From Planctomycetales bacterium 10988 (GTDB lineage: Bacteria; Planctomycetota; Planctomycetia; Pirellulales; Pb10988): DNA of 64,000 bases. Position 1 is the first letter of the stretch. Each line of letters opens with the position of its first letter. Of the stretch, positions 37,823 through 47,983 are shown piece after piece. A model generated the notes under the pieces. That model saw only the letters and a list, made by a program, of their open reading frames with translations, made no database searches and was not told where the DNA came from. The DNA lies in contig CP043547.1 in assembly GCA_009664345.1 (NCBI GenBank), positions 1,364,001 to 1,428,000 on the forward strand. Direction: 5' to 3'. The translations under genes and the position numbers were made by a program.

Positions 37823-38731
37823 TTAAACACTTTCAAGGTGTTGTAAAATTTCTTCGGTAGAGCTAGGCCGGTCTTGCGGTTCTTTTTCCAACAATGTGTG
37901 GACCAATTCGCAAAGCCTTGGGCATAATTCCGGGCAGAGTTTTTGCAAAGACGTGGGTTGAGCAAAACGGTGATAGTTTACAATTTCAAAGGCATCTTGC
38001 CCCGGAAACAAGGGCGTCCCTGCAAGCACTTCATACATGGTTGCCCCGAGACTGTAATAATCGCTTCGGTGGTCGCAAGGCAAATTAAAATCTAAACGCT
38101 CTGGAGCTAGATAGTGAATCGTACCTGAAAACCCTTCTCCTCGCGAACGGGGAGGGCAGCCCAATGGTTGTGCAGAACCTAGATCAATAAGCGTCGCGTG
38201 AGTTTCATTCACAATGAGATTGCTGGGTTTGATATCTCCATGAAGCCAGCCCTGTTCATGAATCGCAGTTAAAGCGAGTAATGCATCTTTCATCCAGACC
38301 TTGAAGAGTTCAGTCGATGAAAGTTTATCCCCTTCTAAATATTGCTTTACTTCACAGCCTTCCGCGGCCTCCATCACCATCCAAGGCGAAGCCGACTCGG
38401 TATTCTTATCAACCACTTCGGAAAAAGAAGGTAACTTCGTTTGACTTAACAAGTCCGTCAATTGAATCTCTTTGAGAAACAACTCCCGATAGCCTCTAGT
38501 GTGTATTAACTCAGGTTGAAGAACTTTTAAAATGTAATTTTTGGGAGCAGCAGGGAATTGATTCTCTTTTCCATACCAACAGCGGGCTTGATAAACATTA
38601 GTCAGAGGACCGCGGTGAAGTGGTTGGATTAGCTTCCACCGACCGAGGCGTTGGGCCGGAGTACGATTTGACGAGACCTTAGGCGTCAAGCCAATCGCCA
38701 TGGGGCGAGTTTGGATTGCCGATCGGAACAT
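37823..38731 (-). CDS. Serine/threonine protein kinase
   Basis: 302-aa Hanks-type kinase without a membrane segment or sensor domain. Gly loop degenerate (LHRGPLTNVYQA), catalytic Lys in YILKVLQ, Glu in FLKEIQL, catalytic loop LHGDIKPSNL (HGD instead of HRD), metal site LIDLGSA (DLG instead of DFG), APE motif YLAPERLD. Most catalytic residues are present, so activity is likely; HGD makes it a non-RD kinase, which usually needs no activation-loop phosphorylation. It is divergent from the DUF1549/1553 gene with a 414-bp region between. Substrates unknown. Confidence 0.92.
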   Translation of the reverse strand: MFRSAIQTRPMAIGLTPKVSSNRTPAQRLGRWKLIQPLHRGPLTNVYQARCWYGKENQFPAAPKNYILKVLQPELIHTRGYRELFLKEIQLTDLLSQTKLPSFSEVVDKNTESASPWMVMEAAEGCEVKQYLEGDKLSSTELFKVWMKDALLALTAIHEQGWLHGDIKPSNLIVNETHATLIDLGSAQPLGCPPRSRGEGFSGTIHYLAPERLDFNLPCDHRSDYYSLGATMYEVLAGTPLFPGQDAFEIVNYHRFAQPTSLQKLCPELCPRLCELVHTLLEKEPQDRPSSTEEILQHLESV

Positions 38732-39145
38732 AGATGGGATTTCCTACAGATAAGAAGTGAGCGAATGCTTCCATCATCGGTTCTTGCCTCCGCAAAGATT
38801 AGCCAACCTTGCCGATTTTCCGGACCAGGAAAGTTTGACATTCCCTCAACTTCTCAAACTTCCGAATTTTTCTAGAAACAATAAAAATTTCGTAACTTTT
38901 TTCTTTCCAAGGTAATTTATTTTTGCTGGAATGGAACATTGACCCTGAAGGTTGCCTTTCCCAGATGACTGGAATGGCAATCGCAACCGCTGTCTCTATA
39001 TTTCCCTATGCGGTTAACTCGCGAACTTAAGCACGCAGCTTTGACAGGGCAACCAAAATCCTCCGTAACCCAGGACTCTCAGCTTCTATTTACCGAAGTC
39101 GTTTCTTTATCAACACTTCGGAATTATCTCGGCCCCAGGTGAATC
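38732..39145. other. Divergent intergenic region kinase / DUF1549 protein
   Basis: 414 bases without a gene. Holds a strong hairpin at 38952-38980 (TTGCC.TTCC.AG pairing with CT.GGAA.GGCAA around loop ATGA) enclosed by GGTTGC (38950-38955) / GCAACC (38983-38988). A 9-base direct repeat CTGGAATGG occurs at 38926-38934 and 38969-38977. Likely regulatory, function unknown. Confidence 0.45.
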
Positions 39146-41902
39146 ATGACTCGGACCTTCTTTTTTTCGGCACTGCTTGGACTTCTCGTCCCTCTTTATG
39201 GTTATTCTGACGAACCTTTCCTACGAATTGATGAGCGTTTTGCTGATTCGCAGACAGAAGAAACGCCTAGTTTTCGCAAGCACATTCTTCCTTTGATGGG
39301 CCGACTGGGCTGTAACGGCCGGGCCTGCCATGGCTCGTTTCAGGGGCAGGGGGGCTTCCGGCTTTCCCTCTTTGGGTACGATTTTGACCAAGATCACCAA
39401 GCTTTGCTCAATCCCGAAGGCGAATCCCGGGTTGATACGAAGGACCCCAAGGAAAGTTTGATCCTTCAAAAGCCCACCATGGCGATTGACCACGATGGTG
39501 GAATTCTTTTTGAAGAAGGCGAATGGAGTTACAACCTCATCTATCAATGGATTCGAGCTGGAGCACCGGGCTATTCCGAGGACGAGCCGGAGTTGATTTC
39601 GATCGAAATCATTCCCGATAGTGTGTTGTTTCAGGAAGAGAACGAGTCGATCACCGTTCAGGTTTTGGCTCATTGGTCCGACGGAACCGTGGAAGATGTC
39701 ACGCCAATTAGCCGTTTTCAAACGAATGATTCCTCGGTGGCAACGGTCGATGAAGATGGCCTCGTCACTTGTGTGGGAAGTGGCGATACCCATGTTGTTG
39801 CCTTTTATGACAATGGAGTCGCCCCGCTGGAAATTGTCCGGCCGGTGACTGATTATGTCGGGAGAAAATACCCTTCCGTCGCGACAACCACCGCTATTGA
39901 TTATCACGTTGTCAACAAACTAAAGAAGTTAGGAATCGTTCCTTCGCCAACGGCGGACGATGAGACATTCCTCCGACGTATACGGCTTGATTTGACGGGA
40001 ACTTTACCCAGTCCAGAAGAAATTCGTACCTTTCTACAATCTAGCTCCACGACAAAAAGAGCGGAGAAAATTGAAGAACTTTTAAATACTCCCGAATATG
40101 CCGCTTGGTGGGCTACAAAACTTTGTGACTTTACCGGCAATAATCCTGCAGTGTTAGATAATCAGTTCCGTTCGGTAGAAGGTTCGGTTTGGTACGATTG
40201 GATTTACGATCGTGTTGCAAAGAATGAATCTTATGATGAAATCGTGTCAGGAATCGTCATGGCAACAAGTCGTGATGAGAATCAATCCTATACAGATTTC
40301 TGTGAGGATATGAGCAAATACTATCACGATCAAAAGTCATCATTTCTTGTCAAGCGTGACTCCATGCCTTATTTCTGGCAACGAAACAATATTAAAAAAC
40401 CTCAAGAGAAAGCGTTGGCCTTTGCCTATACTTTTCTAGGAGTTCGTCTTCAATGTGCAGAGTGTCATAAACATCCTTTCGATCAATGGACACAACAAGA
40501 TTTTCAACAATTTCAAGCCTTCTTTGAACCGATCAACTATGGCCTCAATCCGGAGACTCGAAAAGAATATGATGCTTTACTTGCGAAAATTACCGGCAAG
40601 GACAATATCAAGAATGGCCAATTAAACAAATTGATCCGTGATTCTGTTAAGGACGGTAAGGTTGTTCCTTGGCGAGAACTCTATGTTCGTCAAACCCCAG
40701 AGCGCCAACGGAATAATAAACGCAAAAAGAATAAAAGTTCCGGCCGTGTGTTAACTCCGAAGTTGCTTGGTGGGGAAGAGGTGCTGGCAACCGTCTATCA
40801 AGACCCCCGCGAAGCATTGATGGAGTGGATGCTAGAGGAAGAAAATCCCTATTTCGCGACGGCTTTCGTCAACCGCGTTTGGGCGAATTACTTTAATGTT
40901 GGCATCATCGATCCGCCGGATGATTTAAATTTGGCCAATCCTCCCAGCAATAAACCTTTACTTGATTATTTAAGCAAAGGATTTATTCACAGCGGTTTTG
41001 ATATGAAATGGCTGCACCGGGAGATTTTGTTGAGTGATACTTATCAACGCACCTGGGAACCGAATGAAACCAATCAACATGATGTGCGTAACTTCAGCCA
41101 CGCCATCTTGAGAAGGTTACCCGCGGAAGTTGCCTTGGACGCCCTTACCTTGGCGACCGCTTCCGATGAAGAACGAAAAGCCTTTGCTGCCGACCTCGAC
41201 GAACGAGCCATCGGGAAGCTTACCTACAATCAAGCACGCGGCCGAAACCGAGCTGGTTATTCTTTGGAAGTGTTTGGAATTTCAGAACGGGCGACTAACT
41301 GCGATTGTGATCGTTCCAACGAGTCGAGTCTTTTGCAAACAGTTTTCTTACGCAATGACGACGAAGTGCTCGATCTGTTAACTCAACCCAAGGGTTGGAT
41401 TGCTTCGATTGAAAAACAATATGGGTTGACTCCTATCACTCGATCTTCCTCCCAAAGTAAGATGACGAAAGAAAAGTATCTTGCTATGCGTAAACAAAAG
41501 CAGGATGAACGAGAGTTGAGACAATTGGAAGCGAATTTAAAAAGTACAAAGCGTCAACTTACGACGGCAAAGAAACAGAGCCGCGAAAGCTTAATCAAAA
41601 AGTTGGAAGCAAAATACAATCAATTAAATCGCGAATATACCCAACTCAAACGGGCTTCACGGAATAGTGATAAATCTTTAGAAAAGAAAGATTCCTCTAC
41701 AGGAAATGATGAAAAAATTTCTGAAGACAAACTTCATCAGCTCATTGAAGAAGGATATTTACGGACGTTAGGTCGATTCCCGACTGAGGATGAACAGATG
41801 TTAGCAAAGTCCCATCTTGCATCAGCAGAGACAACGGCTCAAGGTCTCTATGATTTACTCTGGGCCTTGATCAACACCAAAGAGTTTTTAGTAAATCATT
41901 AG
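39146..41902 (+). CDS. Secreted DUF1549/DUF1553 protein with PSD1-like and Big-2-like domains
   Basis: 918-aa exported protein of the planctomycete cytochrome-C-like group. Signal peptide to about residue 21. A PSD1-like segment carries CNGRACHGS (Cys56, Cys61, His62: a CX4CH variant of the haem motif). A bacterial-Ig (Big-2) domain spans about 150-235. DUF1549 follows (FLRRIRLDLTGTLPSPEEI; LQCAECHKHPFDQW, a second Cys pair with His), then DUF1553 (FATAFVNRVWANYF, LPAEVALDAL). A Lys/Glu coiled-coil insert lies at about 785-845. Function is unknown; genes of this type are nearly always paired with DUF1501, as here. Redox or polysaccharide use has been proposed for the group, not shown. Confidence 0.93.
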   Translation: MTRTFFFSALLGLLVPLYGYSDEPFLRIDERFADSQTEETPSFRKHILPLMGRLGCNGRACHGSFQGQGGFRLSLFGYDFDQDHQALLNPEGESRVDTKDPKESLILQKPTMAIDHDGGILFEEGEWSYNLIYQWIRAGAPGYSEDEPELISIEIIPDSVLFQEENESITVQVLAHWSDGTVEDVTPISRFQTNDSSVATVDEDGLVTCVGSGDTHVVAFYDNGVAPLEIVRPVTDYVGRKYPSVATTTAIDYHVVNKLKKLGIVPSPTADDETFLRRIRLDLTGTLPSPEEIRTFLQSSSTTKRAEKIEELLNTPEYAAWWATKLCDFTGNNPAVLDNQFRSVEGSVWYDWIYDRVAKNESYDEIVSGIVMATSRDENQSYTDFCEDMSKYYHDQKSSFLVKRDSMPYFWQRNNIKKPQEKALAFAYTFLGVRLQCAECHKHPFDQWTQQDFQQFQAFFEPINYGLNPETRKEYDALLAKITGKDNIKNGQLNKLIRDSVKDGKVVPWRELYVRQTPERQRNNKRKKNKSSGRVLTPKLLGGEEVLATVYQDPREALMEWMLEEENPYFATAFVNRVWANYFNVGIIDPPDDLNLANPPSNKPLLDYLSKGFIHSGFDMKWLHREILLSDTYQRTWEPNETNQHDVRNFSHAILRRLPAEVALDALTLATASDEERKAFAADLDERAIGKLTYNQARGRNRAGYSLEVFGISERATNCDCDRSNESSLLQTVFLRNDDEVLDLLTQPKGWIASIEKQYGLTPITRSSSQSKMTKEKYLAMRKQKQDERELRQLEANLKSTKRQLTTAKKQSRESLIKKLEAKYNQLNREYTQLKRASRNSDKSLEKKDSSTGNDEKISEDKLHQLIEEGYLRTLGRFPTEDEQMLAKSHLASAETTAQGLYDLLWALINTKEFLVNH

Positions 41903-41966
41903 GTTTTGTTTTAAATATATTGTCAACAAGCTTTTAACAAAATCAAATTCTAGAAGGAATACAACG

Positions 41967-43262
41967 ATGGGACTTTTTAACTATTGCGATGGGATGAAGC
42001 GTCGCGATTTTCTGACTGCTGGTGCTGTTTCTGGATTAAGCCTTTCCCTTGCGGATTACATGCGGATGGCTCAAGCGGGTCAGATTCGTTCCGCCAAGGC
42101 TCAACAGGTCTTGTTCGTTCATTTGACCGGGGGACCGAGCCACATGGACACCTTCGATCTCAAGCCGAATGCCCCTGAGGAAGTCCGTGGGGAGTTTCGA
42201 CCGATCTCGACAAGTGCCCCTGGTGTGCAAATCTCGGAACATCTACCGAACCTGGCGAAAGCTGCGAAGCACTTTGCGATCTTACGCGGCGTTTCGCATA
42301 CCCTAGCGGCTCATGCCCTCGGAACTCAATATCTTAACACCGGGAATCGTCCGTTGCCTTCGTTGCAGTTTCCGGGTTTTGGCTCGGTTGTCAGTAAGGA
42401 ATTAGGATCGCCCGAGGACGTTCCTCCCTTTGTAGCGATCCCGGATACCCCTCAAGAAGCCGGTTATCTAGGGGTTCGCTATGCACCTTTGGAAACGAAA
42501 AGCACTCCGCGAATGGGGGCTCCGTTCCGTGTGCGTGGAATTTCTTTGGATCAAAAGATTACCCTGCAAGCTGCACAAAGTCGCGATCTGCTCCTGCGAA
42601 AACTTGATACAAAGTTCAATGCCTTGTCGGCGAGCAGCGAGATCGTCGGCGGCCTGGATGAATTTAGTGATCGAGCCAATCGCGTGATTCAATCTCCTCG
42701 CACACGAGAAGCATTTGACATCAGCCGCGAATCGACTTCCGTGGCGGAATCGTTTGGGGCGACCGGCTTCGGACAAAGTTGTTTATTGGCGATCCGCTTA
42801 TTGGAAGCCGGGGTTCGCTTCACTTCCGTTAGCTACGGCGGTTGGGATACCCACCAAGATAACTTCGCACGGCTGAAAGATACGCGACTCCCCGAATTCG
42901 ACCAAGGTTTGGCGGCCTTGTTCACGACACTGCACGAACGAGGAATGCTTGAATCTACCTTGGTTTGTGTCACTGGGGAGTTTGGCCGAACTCCGAAAAT
43001 CAATCCCCGCGGGGGTCGCGATCACTGGCCTCGTGCGATGTTCGTGTTGCTCGCAGGAGGTGGAATTCAAGGAGGCCAGGTTCTTGGGGCAAGTAACGAC
43101 AAAGGGGAAGAGCCGAAAGAAGAGGCAATCACTCCCGATCAAGTTGCTGCTACGATTTACCATAGTCTCGGCATTAATTATACCAAGGAATACAACACAA
43201 CCACCGGACGCCCTGTCATGTTAGTTCGTGATGGTCAAGTGTTACATTCATTGTTTAGTTAA
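41967..43262 (+). CDS. DUF1501 Tat-exported protein
   Basis: 431-aa protein of the DUF1501 family, an alkaline-phosphatase/sulfatase-superfamily relative of unknown reaction. Tat motif MKRRDFLTAGAV within the first 20 residues; the first ATG at 41967 has AAGGA upstream, and an ATG at 41994 would put the Tat motif at the very N-terminus. Visible motifs: FVHLTGGPSHMDTFDLKP, SYGGWDTHQDNF, VTGEFGRTPKIN and GGRDHWP, which carry candidate metal His and Asp residues. It follows the DUF1549/1553 gene by 64 nt, so the pair is a likely operon. Terminator at 43361-43400. Confidence 0.93.
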   Translation: MGLFNYCDGMKRRDFLTAGAVSGLSLSLADYMRMAQAGQIRSAKAQQVLFVHLTGGPSHMDTFDLKPNAPEEVRGEFRPISTSAPGVQISEHLPNLAKAAKHFAILRGVSHTLAAHALGTQYLNTGNRPLPSLQFPGFGSVVSKELGSPEDVPPFVAIPDTPQEAGYLGVRYAPLETKSTPRMGAPFRVRGISLDQKITLQAAQSRDLLLRKLDTKFNALSASSEIVGGLDEFSDRANRVIQSPRTREAFDISRESTSVAESFGATGFGQSCLLAIRLLEAGVRFTSVSYGGWDTHQDNFARLKDTRLPEFDQGLAALFTTLHERGMLESTLVCVTGEFGRTPKINPRGGRDHWPRAMFVLLAGGGIQGGQVLGASNDKGEEPKEEAITPDQVAATIYHSLGINYTKEYNTTTGRPVMLVRDGQVLHSLFS

Positions 43263-43360
43263 TAAAGCGTACTCTGTTTAACAGAAGAAGTTTTACTTCT
43301 CTAACTTATAGAAAGTTTTTAAATTTCCTAAGTTAACAATTTAACACTCTACAGAACATG

Positions 43361-43400
43361 AAAGCCGTACTTGGACCAACCGAGTATGGCTTTTTCTTTT
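43361..43400 (+). terminator. Terminator of the DUF1549-DUF1501 operon
   Basis: 14-bp stem with two G-T pairs (43361-43374 / 43380-43393), loop ACCAA, and TTTTTC tail. Confidence 0.9.
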
Positions 43401-43454
43401 GTTTTCTACGAAATCTTTGACTTGAAGCCTGAGAAGAAATCGGCCTATCGCTAG

Positions 43455-46400
43455 ATGGAAGGTTGCTTTATACTGCCGCCGATTATCGTATCTTCTTTTC
43501 TTCTTATACCGCTTTCTCATGTCTTTTGTATCATGCCAGTGAGACTCGGGCCATGCAGCCCGCCGTGCTCCAGTTTGATTCAATCCCATCAGCAATCGAG
43601 TTCCATTCAAGGAAAGTGTTCTTGGACATTCTTCTTTTTGCTTTGGATCTGTTTGTTGGGATTCCTCGATCCCTGTTCGAGTGTTGCATCGGAAGCCCAC
43701 TTCCGCTTGCGAATTGAATGGGGAGGCGGAGAAGCTACGCCTTGGAATGGGATTATTTCGGTCAAAGAAGGAAGTTTCGGGAAGCTTCAACGTTTGGGAC
43801 AAGACCCACAACAGGTAGCGGTCCTCTGGCAAGAAGAGAATGAAATTCTTGTTCGGGACCATCAGCCTAGTTCTTATAATGGTTTTGATATTTGGGTCCA
43901 TGAAGAGGGGGCGACGACGCTCTCGATTCAACTGGGGGATGCCCGCTCGCAAGGCGAACCTTTTCTGACAGAAATTCCTTTGGAAGAACTGACCAAAGGC
44001 TATTTCCATCGCCCGCTCGATTCGGCACAAAATTGGCTGATGATTCGCCGTGCCCCTGGCGATTATTTACGTGCGGAATTGAACCGAGATTCTTTGGTTT
44101 TCTCACCGGGAGAAAGTTGGGAACTTTCGATTCAGCCTTTTCGAATCGCCGCACCGACGGGCAGTGAATTGACCTTCACGATGGACCTTGTCGCATCTCC
44201 TTCGGGAAGATTGATTCAACGCTTTCCTGAAAATTCTCAACTCGTCACCGGCTCCACACATCAACTCAATGACATTCCTCTTCAGTTGGAAGTTCCGCAA
44301 GAGGAAGGCGTTTATGAGTTGGCAATCAGTGCGAATGTCGAGCGTTTGAAGATCGCTCCTTTTGGACAAAACTGGCTTCGCGAAACGGTCGCCCGTCGAA
44401 CGATTCAATTTATTGTGCTTGATCCAGAGCAACAGCCGAAGTCAATCGACTTATCCTCCGAAGAACTTATTCACGAAATTGACCCTACTTCCTCGCATTG
44501 GCTCGAACGATTGCGACAATGGCCGGTTCCGGTTTGGCGAAAGACCTCACTTTCTCATGGGCAAGTCGGTGTCGCCAAGGAAGGATCAGCGAAAGGAAAG
44601 ATTTTTGAATTAGGCCCGCGAACACTCGAAGAAGAACCTGCTTGGCAGGCGTTTCCGATTCACTTGCGGCAGTTCGGAATTCCTCATTTACTGGAAGTGG
44701 AAATTCCCAAAGATAGCCCTCAGACCTTGGGCCTCAGCCTAATGGAGCCCGATGCCACAGGAACCAAGGAAGCACGGGGACTTCATGGCGGGGTTCAAGT
44801 GTTGGAGCCAAGTTGGGAAGTCGGGGAACAAGAAAAGTCCGAGAAGTTGCAAACGTATCGCTTTTTGTTTTGGCCGAAAACCCGAAGCCCGACGTTAATT
44901 TTCTACAATCAGGGTCAAGAAACGGAAGTCGCTCAGTTTGGGAAAATCCGCGTCTATCAGCTTCAGTTAACAAATGAGGAGCTGCCAGAAACCGAGCCTT
45001 TCCGGGCGGAACGGATGCTGGCTATTCAAGACCCTGGTCAACGATGGCTTTCCGATAGCCTTGCCCCAGAGGCACTCGACTCCTGGAGCCGACGTAGTTT
45101 ACCGGACTGGAATACTTATTACGAAGCCGCTCAACGATTGATTCTTTCCTTAAGAGCGCAAGGGCGAAACACCTATTTTCTCAATGTTGTTTCCAGCGGT
45201 GGCACGCTATATCCGAGCCAAGTTTGGGAACCGGCGGCCCAACTCGATCCGGGCCTTCTCTTTGCCGATGGTCGCGATCCCATTCGCAAAGATATTGTCG
45301 AAATGTTAATGCGAATGTTTGACCGAGCGGGGATGCGTTTGGTGCCTACGATTCGCTTTGCCACGCCGATGCCGGGCCTGGAGGAAATTCGACGCAATTC
45401 GAATTCCGAACAAACCCATCTTTTGATGATCAGTGGAGAGAATAGCCTCCCTGAGGAAGCGGACAATCTTCGTTACAATCCCTTGCATCCTCATGTTCAG
45501 GCAGCGATGCTCTTGGCAATTCAAGAAGTGACCACTCGTTATGCGCACCATCGCTCTTTTGCCGGGCTTGGGATCGATATGTCGCCTGACTGTTATGTCC
45601 GTTTTCCTGGAACCGCTTGGGGAATCGACGAGCGTACCGCCAATCAATTCGAGCGAGAAACCGGCCAGCCGTTTTATTTAAATCAAGAAAATGGGGTCGA
45701 GCAAAGATACCAAGCATTGCTGGAAAAAGAACAATGCCGTGAGCGGTGGTTGCCGTGGCGAAGTCGCCAGCTGTCGCAAATCCATCATCAATGGCAAGCG
45801 GCCGTCGCGAGTCAGAAATCAGACGCGGACCTCTTTTTACTTTCGGCTCCCCTGTTTGATCACTATGAGACTCAATTACAATTGCGTCAGACTTTGCCGA
45901 AAGGCCGGTCGTTGATTGAAGTGTTGCAAAGTGTGGGGCTCGACCCTCGTTATTACCGAGGTCTCGAGAGTCCGATCTTTCTTCGTCCGCATCGTATCCA
46001 GATTGAAACGATGAATCGGCCCAACGATTCCTTGCAAGGAGAAGTCAACAGCTCCACGGAACTTGACCGGCTTTTTCGCGAACTCCCCAAACGCGGCGTC
46101 CACTTTGCCCATCCCAACTTTTCCCAAACCATTTCCACCTGGGTGAATGACGAGGGTTCACGTACAAAGTCGCTTCAACTCCGTGCGGCGATCGAACCAG
46201 CGGCGACGGAAGAACGACGGCGGATCGCCCATTCCTTGGCAACGTTCGATGCCCAGTATCTTATCGAAAAGCGGTCTCCGCTGGGTGTGATCCGATCCGA
46301 CGACACGCTAGAACTCACGAAAGCCTTCCGATCACTTCCACCTTTTTCCTTCCAATCCGTACAAGCAAACGATGAACCGGCAACAATCCGCACAACCAAT

Positions 46401-47510
46401 GTGGATGGAAAGGCCGTTCTCTATGTGGTCAACGGATCACCTTGGAAATCGACAGCAAATCTGAAAGTCAATGCTCCTGCCGAAGCGACTTTGATTCCTG
46501 TTAGTAAAAGTCAACTCCCAAAAATTCAACGCATCGGTCGGGAGAGTATCTGGAATTGGGAGCTTTCGCCGTTTCAAATTTCAGCGGTCACCGTTTCGTC
46601 TTCGATTCAGGTGACGGATTCAGAAATCAAAATGGCCGGAGAAGTACAGGACCGGTTAAGAAATAGGCTGGATGAGCTAGGCGAGAGTATGGGCTATCTC
46701 GTTCCGTTGGTGAAAGGTCACGGAAATAACTCTCCGTTTATTGCCTGGAATTTGCAATCTGTTCTTTCGAACCCCGGCTTTGAAGAGAAATCAGAATCAG
46801 CACGCTCCATCGAAGGGTGGAAGGTACAACTGCCGCCGGGGACCAGTGCCACGATCGAACAATCCGAGGTATTCCGCGGCGAACAATCGCTATTGCTCAA
46901 AAGCATCGGCCCTTCCGCACAGCTAATTTCACCGGACTTTCCCGCTCCGAAGACTGGCGTTTTTCTGATGATGGTCTGGATGAAGAGCAAGGGCACCCGA
47001 CAGCCTCGCCTTCAACTTGTCCTGGAAGGAGAACATCAAGGTAAACCCTATTCGCGTCATGCCCCGATCGGTGCCGATTCACCGTATGTCAAAATGACTT
47101 CGAGCTATCGGAGTTATCTCTTCCGCGTGGATGATCTGCCGCTCAATCAATTGGGAGACTTGCGAGTACGTTTGGAATTGACGGACCCCGGCGAGGTGTG
47201 GATCGATGAAGTGCAACTCTCTTCGATTGTGCTGGACCCATCGGAGATGATCAAGCTGAAGAACAGTCTCGCCACGGCCCGATTCGCCCTCGATTCGCAA
47301 CGGTTGAATGTCTCTTACCGTTTATTGCAAGGATATTGGCCGGAGATTTTGTTAAAAGAACTCTCCGGAAAAACCGCTTTAAATACCGAGTCTAACGGCA
47401 TTACCCAAAGCTCGCCTCCCAAAACAAACTCTTCTCCACCGAAGCCAGCTCCATCGCCGACTGCTCCTACTTCCGCAAGATGGTGGGACCCCTTGCATTG
47501 GTTCCGTTAA
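43455..47510 (+). CDS. Very large secreted protein with GHL10-like TIM barrel and jelly-roll domain
   Basis: Up to 1351 aa; start uncertain (43455 or an ATG at 43533), neither with a clear ribosome binding site. A hydrophobic export segment (WTFFFLLWICLLGFL) lies at about 58-75. Residues 90-540 are beta-rich with no recognised family. About 550-900 resembles glycosyl-hydrolase-like GHL10 TIM barrels (ILSLRAQGRNTYFLNVV, DRAGMRLVPTIRF, FAGLGIDMSPDCY). About 1100-1270 is a carbohydrate-binding-like jelly roll (LSNPGFEEKSESARSIEGW). The end is a Ser/Pro-rich linker closing on RWWDPLHWFR. A glycan-active surface protein is the likely role, but no catalytic pair can be assigned. Confidence 0.75.
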   Translation: MEGCFILPPIIVSSFLLIPLSHVFCIMPVRLGPCSPPCSSLIQSHQQSSSIQGKCSWTFFFLLWICLLGFLDPCSSVASEAHFRLRIEWGGGEATPWNGIISVKEGSFGKLQRLGQDPQQVAVLWQEENEILVRDHQPSSYNGFDIWVHEEGATTLSIQLGDARSQGEPFLTEIPLEELTKGYFHRPLDSAQNWLMIRRAPGDYLRAELNRDSLVFSPGESWELSIQPFRIAAPTGSELTFTMDLVASPSGRLIQRFPENSQLVTGSTHQLNDIPLQLEVPQEEGVYELAISANVERLKIAPFGQNWLRETVARRTIQFIVLDPEQQPKSIDLSSEELIHEIDPTSSHWLERLRQWPVPVWRKTSLSHGQVGVAKEGSAKGKIFELGPRTLEEEPAWQAFPIHLRQFGIPHLLEVEIPKDSPQTLGLSLMEPDATGTKEARGLHGGVQVLEPSWEVGEQEKSEKLQTYRFLFWPKTRSPTLIFYNQGQETEVAQFGKIRVYQLQLTNEELPETEPFRAERMLAIQDPGQRWLSDSLAPEALDSWSRRSLPDWNTYYEAAQRLILSLRAQGRNTYFLNVVSSGGTLYPSQVWEPAAQLDPGLLFADGRDPIRKDIVEMLMRMFDRAGMRLVPTIRFATPMPGLEEIRRNSNSEQTHLLMISGENSLPEEADNLRYNPLHPHVQAAMLLAIQEVTTRYAHHRSFAGLGIDMSPDCYVRFPGTAWGIDERTANQFERETGQPFYLNQENGVEQRYQALLEKEQCRERWLPWRSRQLSQIHHQWQAAVASQKSDADLFLLSAPLFDHYETQLQLRQTLPKGRSLIEVLQSVGLDPRYYRGLESPIFLRPHRIQIETMNRPNDSLQGEVNSSTELDRLFRELPKRGVHFAHPNFSQTISTWVNDEGSRTKSLQLRAAIEPAATEERRRIAHSLATFDAQYLIEKRSPLGVIRSDDTLELTKAFRSLPPFSFQSVQANDEPATIRTTNVDGKAVLYVVNGSPWKSTANLKVNAPAEATLIPVSKSQLPKIQRIGRESIWNWELSPFQISAVTVSSSIQVTDSEIKMAGEVQDRLRNRLDELGESMGYLVPLVKGHGNNSPFIAWNLQSVLSNPGFEEKSESARSIEGWKVQLPPGTSATIEQSEVFRGEQSLLLKSIGPSAQLISPDFPAPKTGVFLMMVWMKSKGTRQPRLQLVLEGEHQGKPYSRHAPIGADSPYVKMTSSYRSYLFRVDDLPLNQLGDLRVRLELTDPGEVWIDEVQLSSIVLDPSEMIKLKNSLATARFALDSQRLNVSYRLLQGYWPEILLKELSGKTALNTESNGITQSSPPKTNSSPPKPAPSPTAPTSARWWDPLHWFR

Positions 47511-47556
47511 AAGATGGCAAGATTTTGGAAGATTTAATCTGACAAAGTTACACTGA

Positions 47557-47901
47557 TTAGCCTGGTGGCCAAGTTAATTTTCTTCCGCCTAACAGATGGA
47601 AGTGAAGATGAGGAACTTCTTGCCCTCCTTCTTCACCACAATTATTGACCAAGCGATATCCATTTTCCAATTCAAGGTCCTGGGCAAGTTTCTGAATCAC
47701 AAGCATCATATGCCCTATCAAACCTTCATCCTCGGAAGTCAAATCCGCAAACGAAGGAATTTCCTTTTTAGGAATGATCAAGATATGGACGGGGGCTTTA
47801 GGAGCAATGTCACGGAAAGCTAAGCATTGATCATCTTCATAGAGAATATCAGCAGGAATCTCGTGATCAATAATTTTTTTAAAGATTGTCTTTTCGGACA
47901 T
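47557..47901 (-). CDS. HIT family nucleotide-binding hydrolase (HinT-like)
   Basis: 114-aa cytoplasmic histidine-triad protein that hydrolyses AMP-lysine-type phosphoramidates or adenylated intermediates. Landmarks are the N-terminal IFKKIIDHEIPADILYED, the APVHILIIPKKEI block, and the triad HLHFHLLGGR (H-x-H-x-H). The length matches HinT. GAGAAG lies upstream of the ATG. It is followed on the same strand after about 80 nt by nothing related; the upstream neighbours are two orphan small genes. Confidence 0.94.
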   Translation of the reverse strand: MSEKTIFKKIIDHEIPADILYEDDQCLAFRDIAPKAPVHILIIPKKEIPSFADLTSEDEGLIGHMMLVIQKLAQDLELENGYRLVNNCGEEGGQEVPHLHFHLLGGRKLTWPPG

Positions 47902-47983
47902 GATAGATACTTCTCTAAATTAAACAACAAGTGAAAAATCTGACACATTGCAACAAAGTCAGACTTCATCAAGGCAAAAGGTT

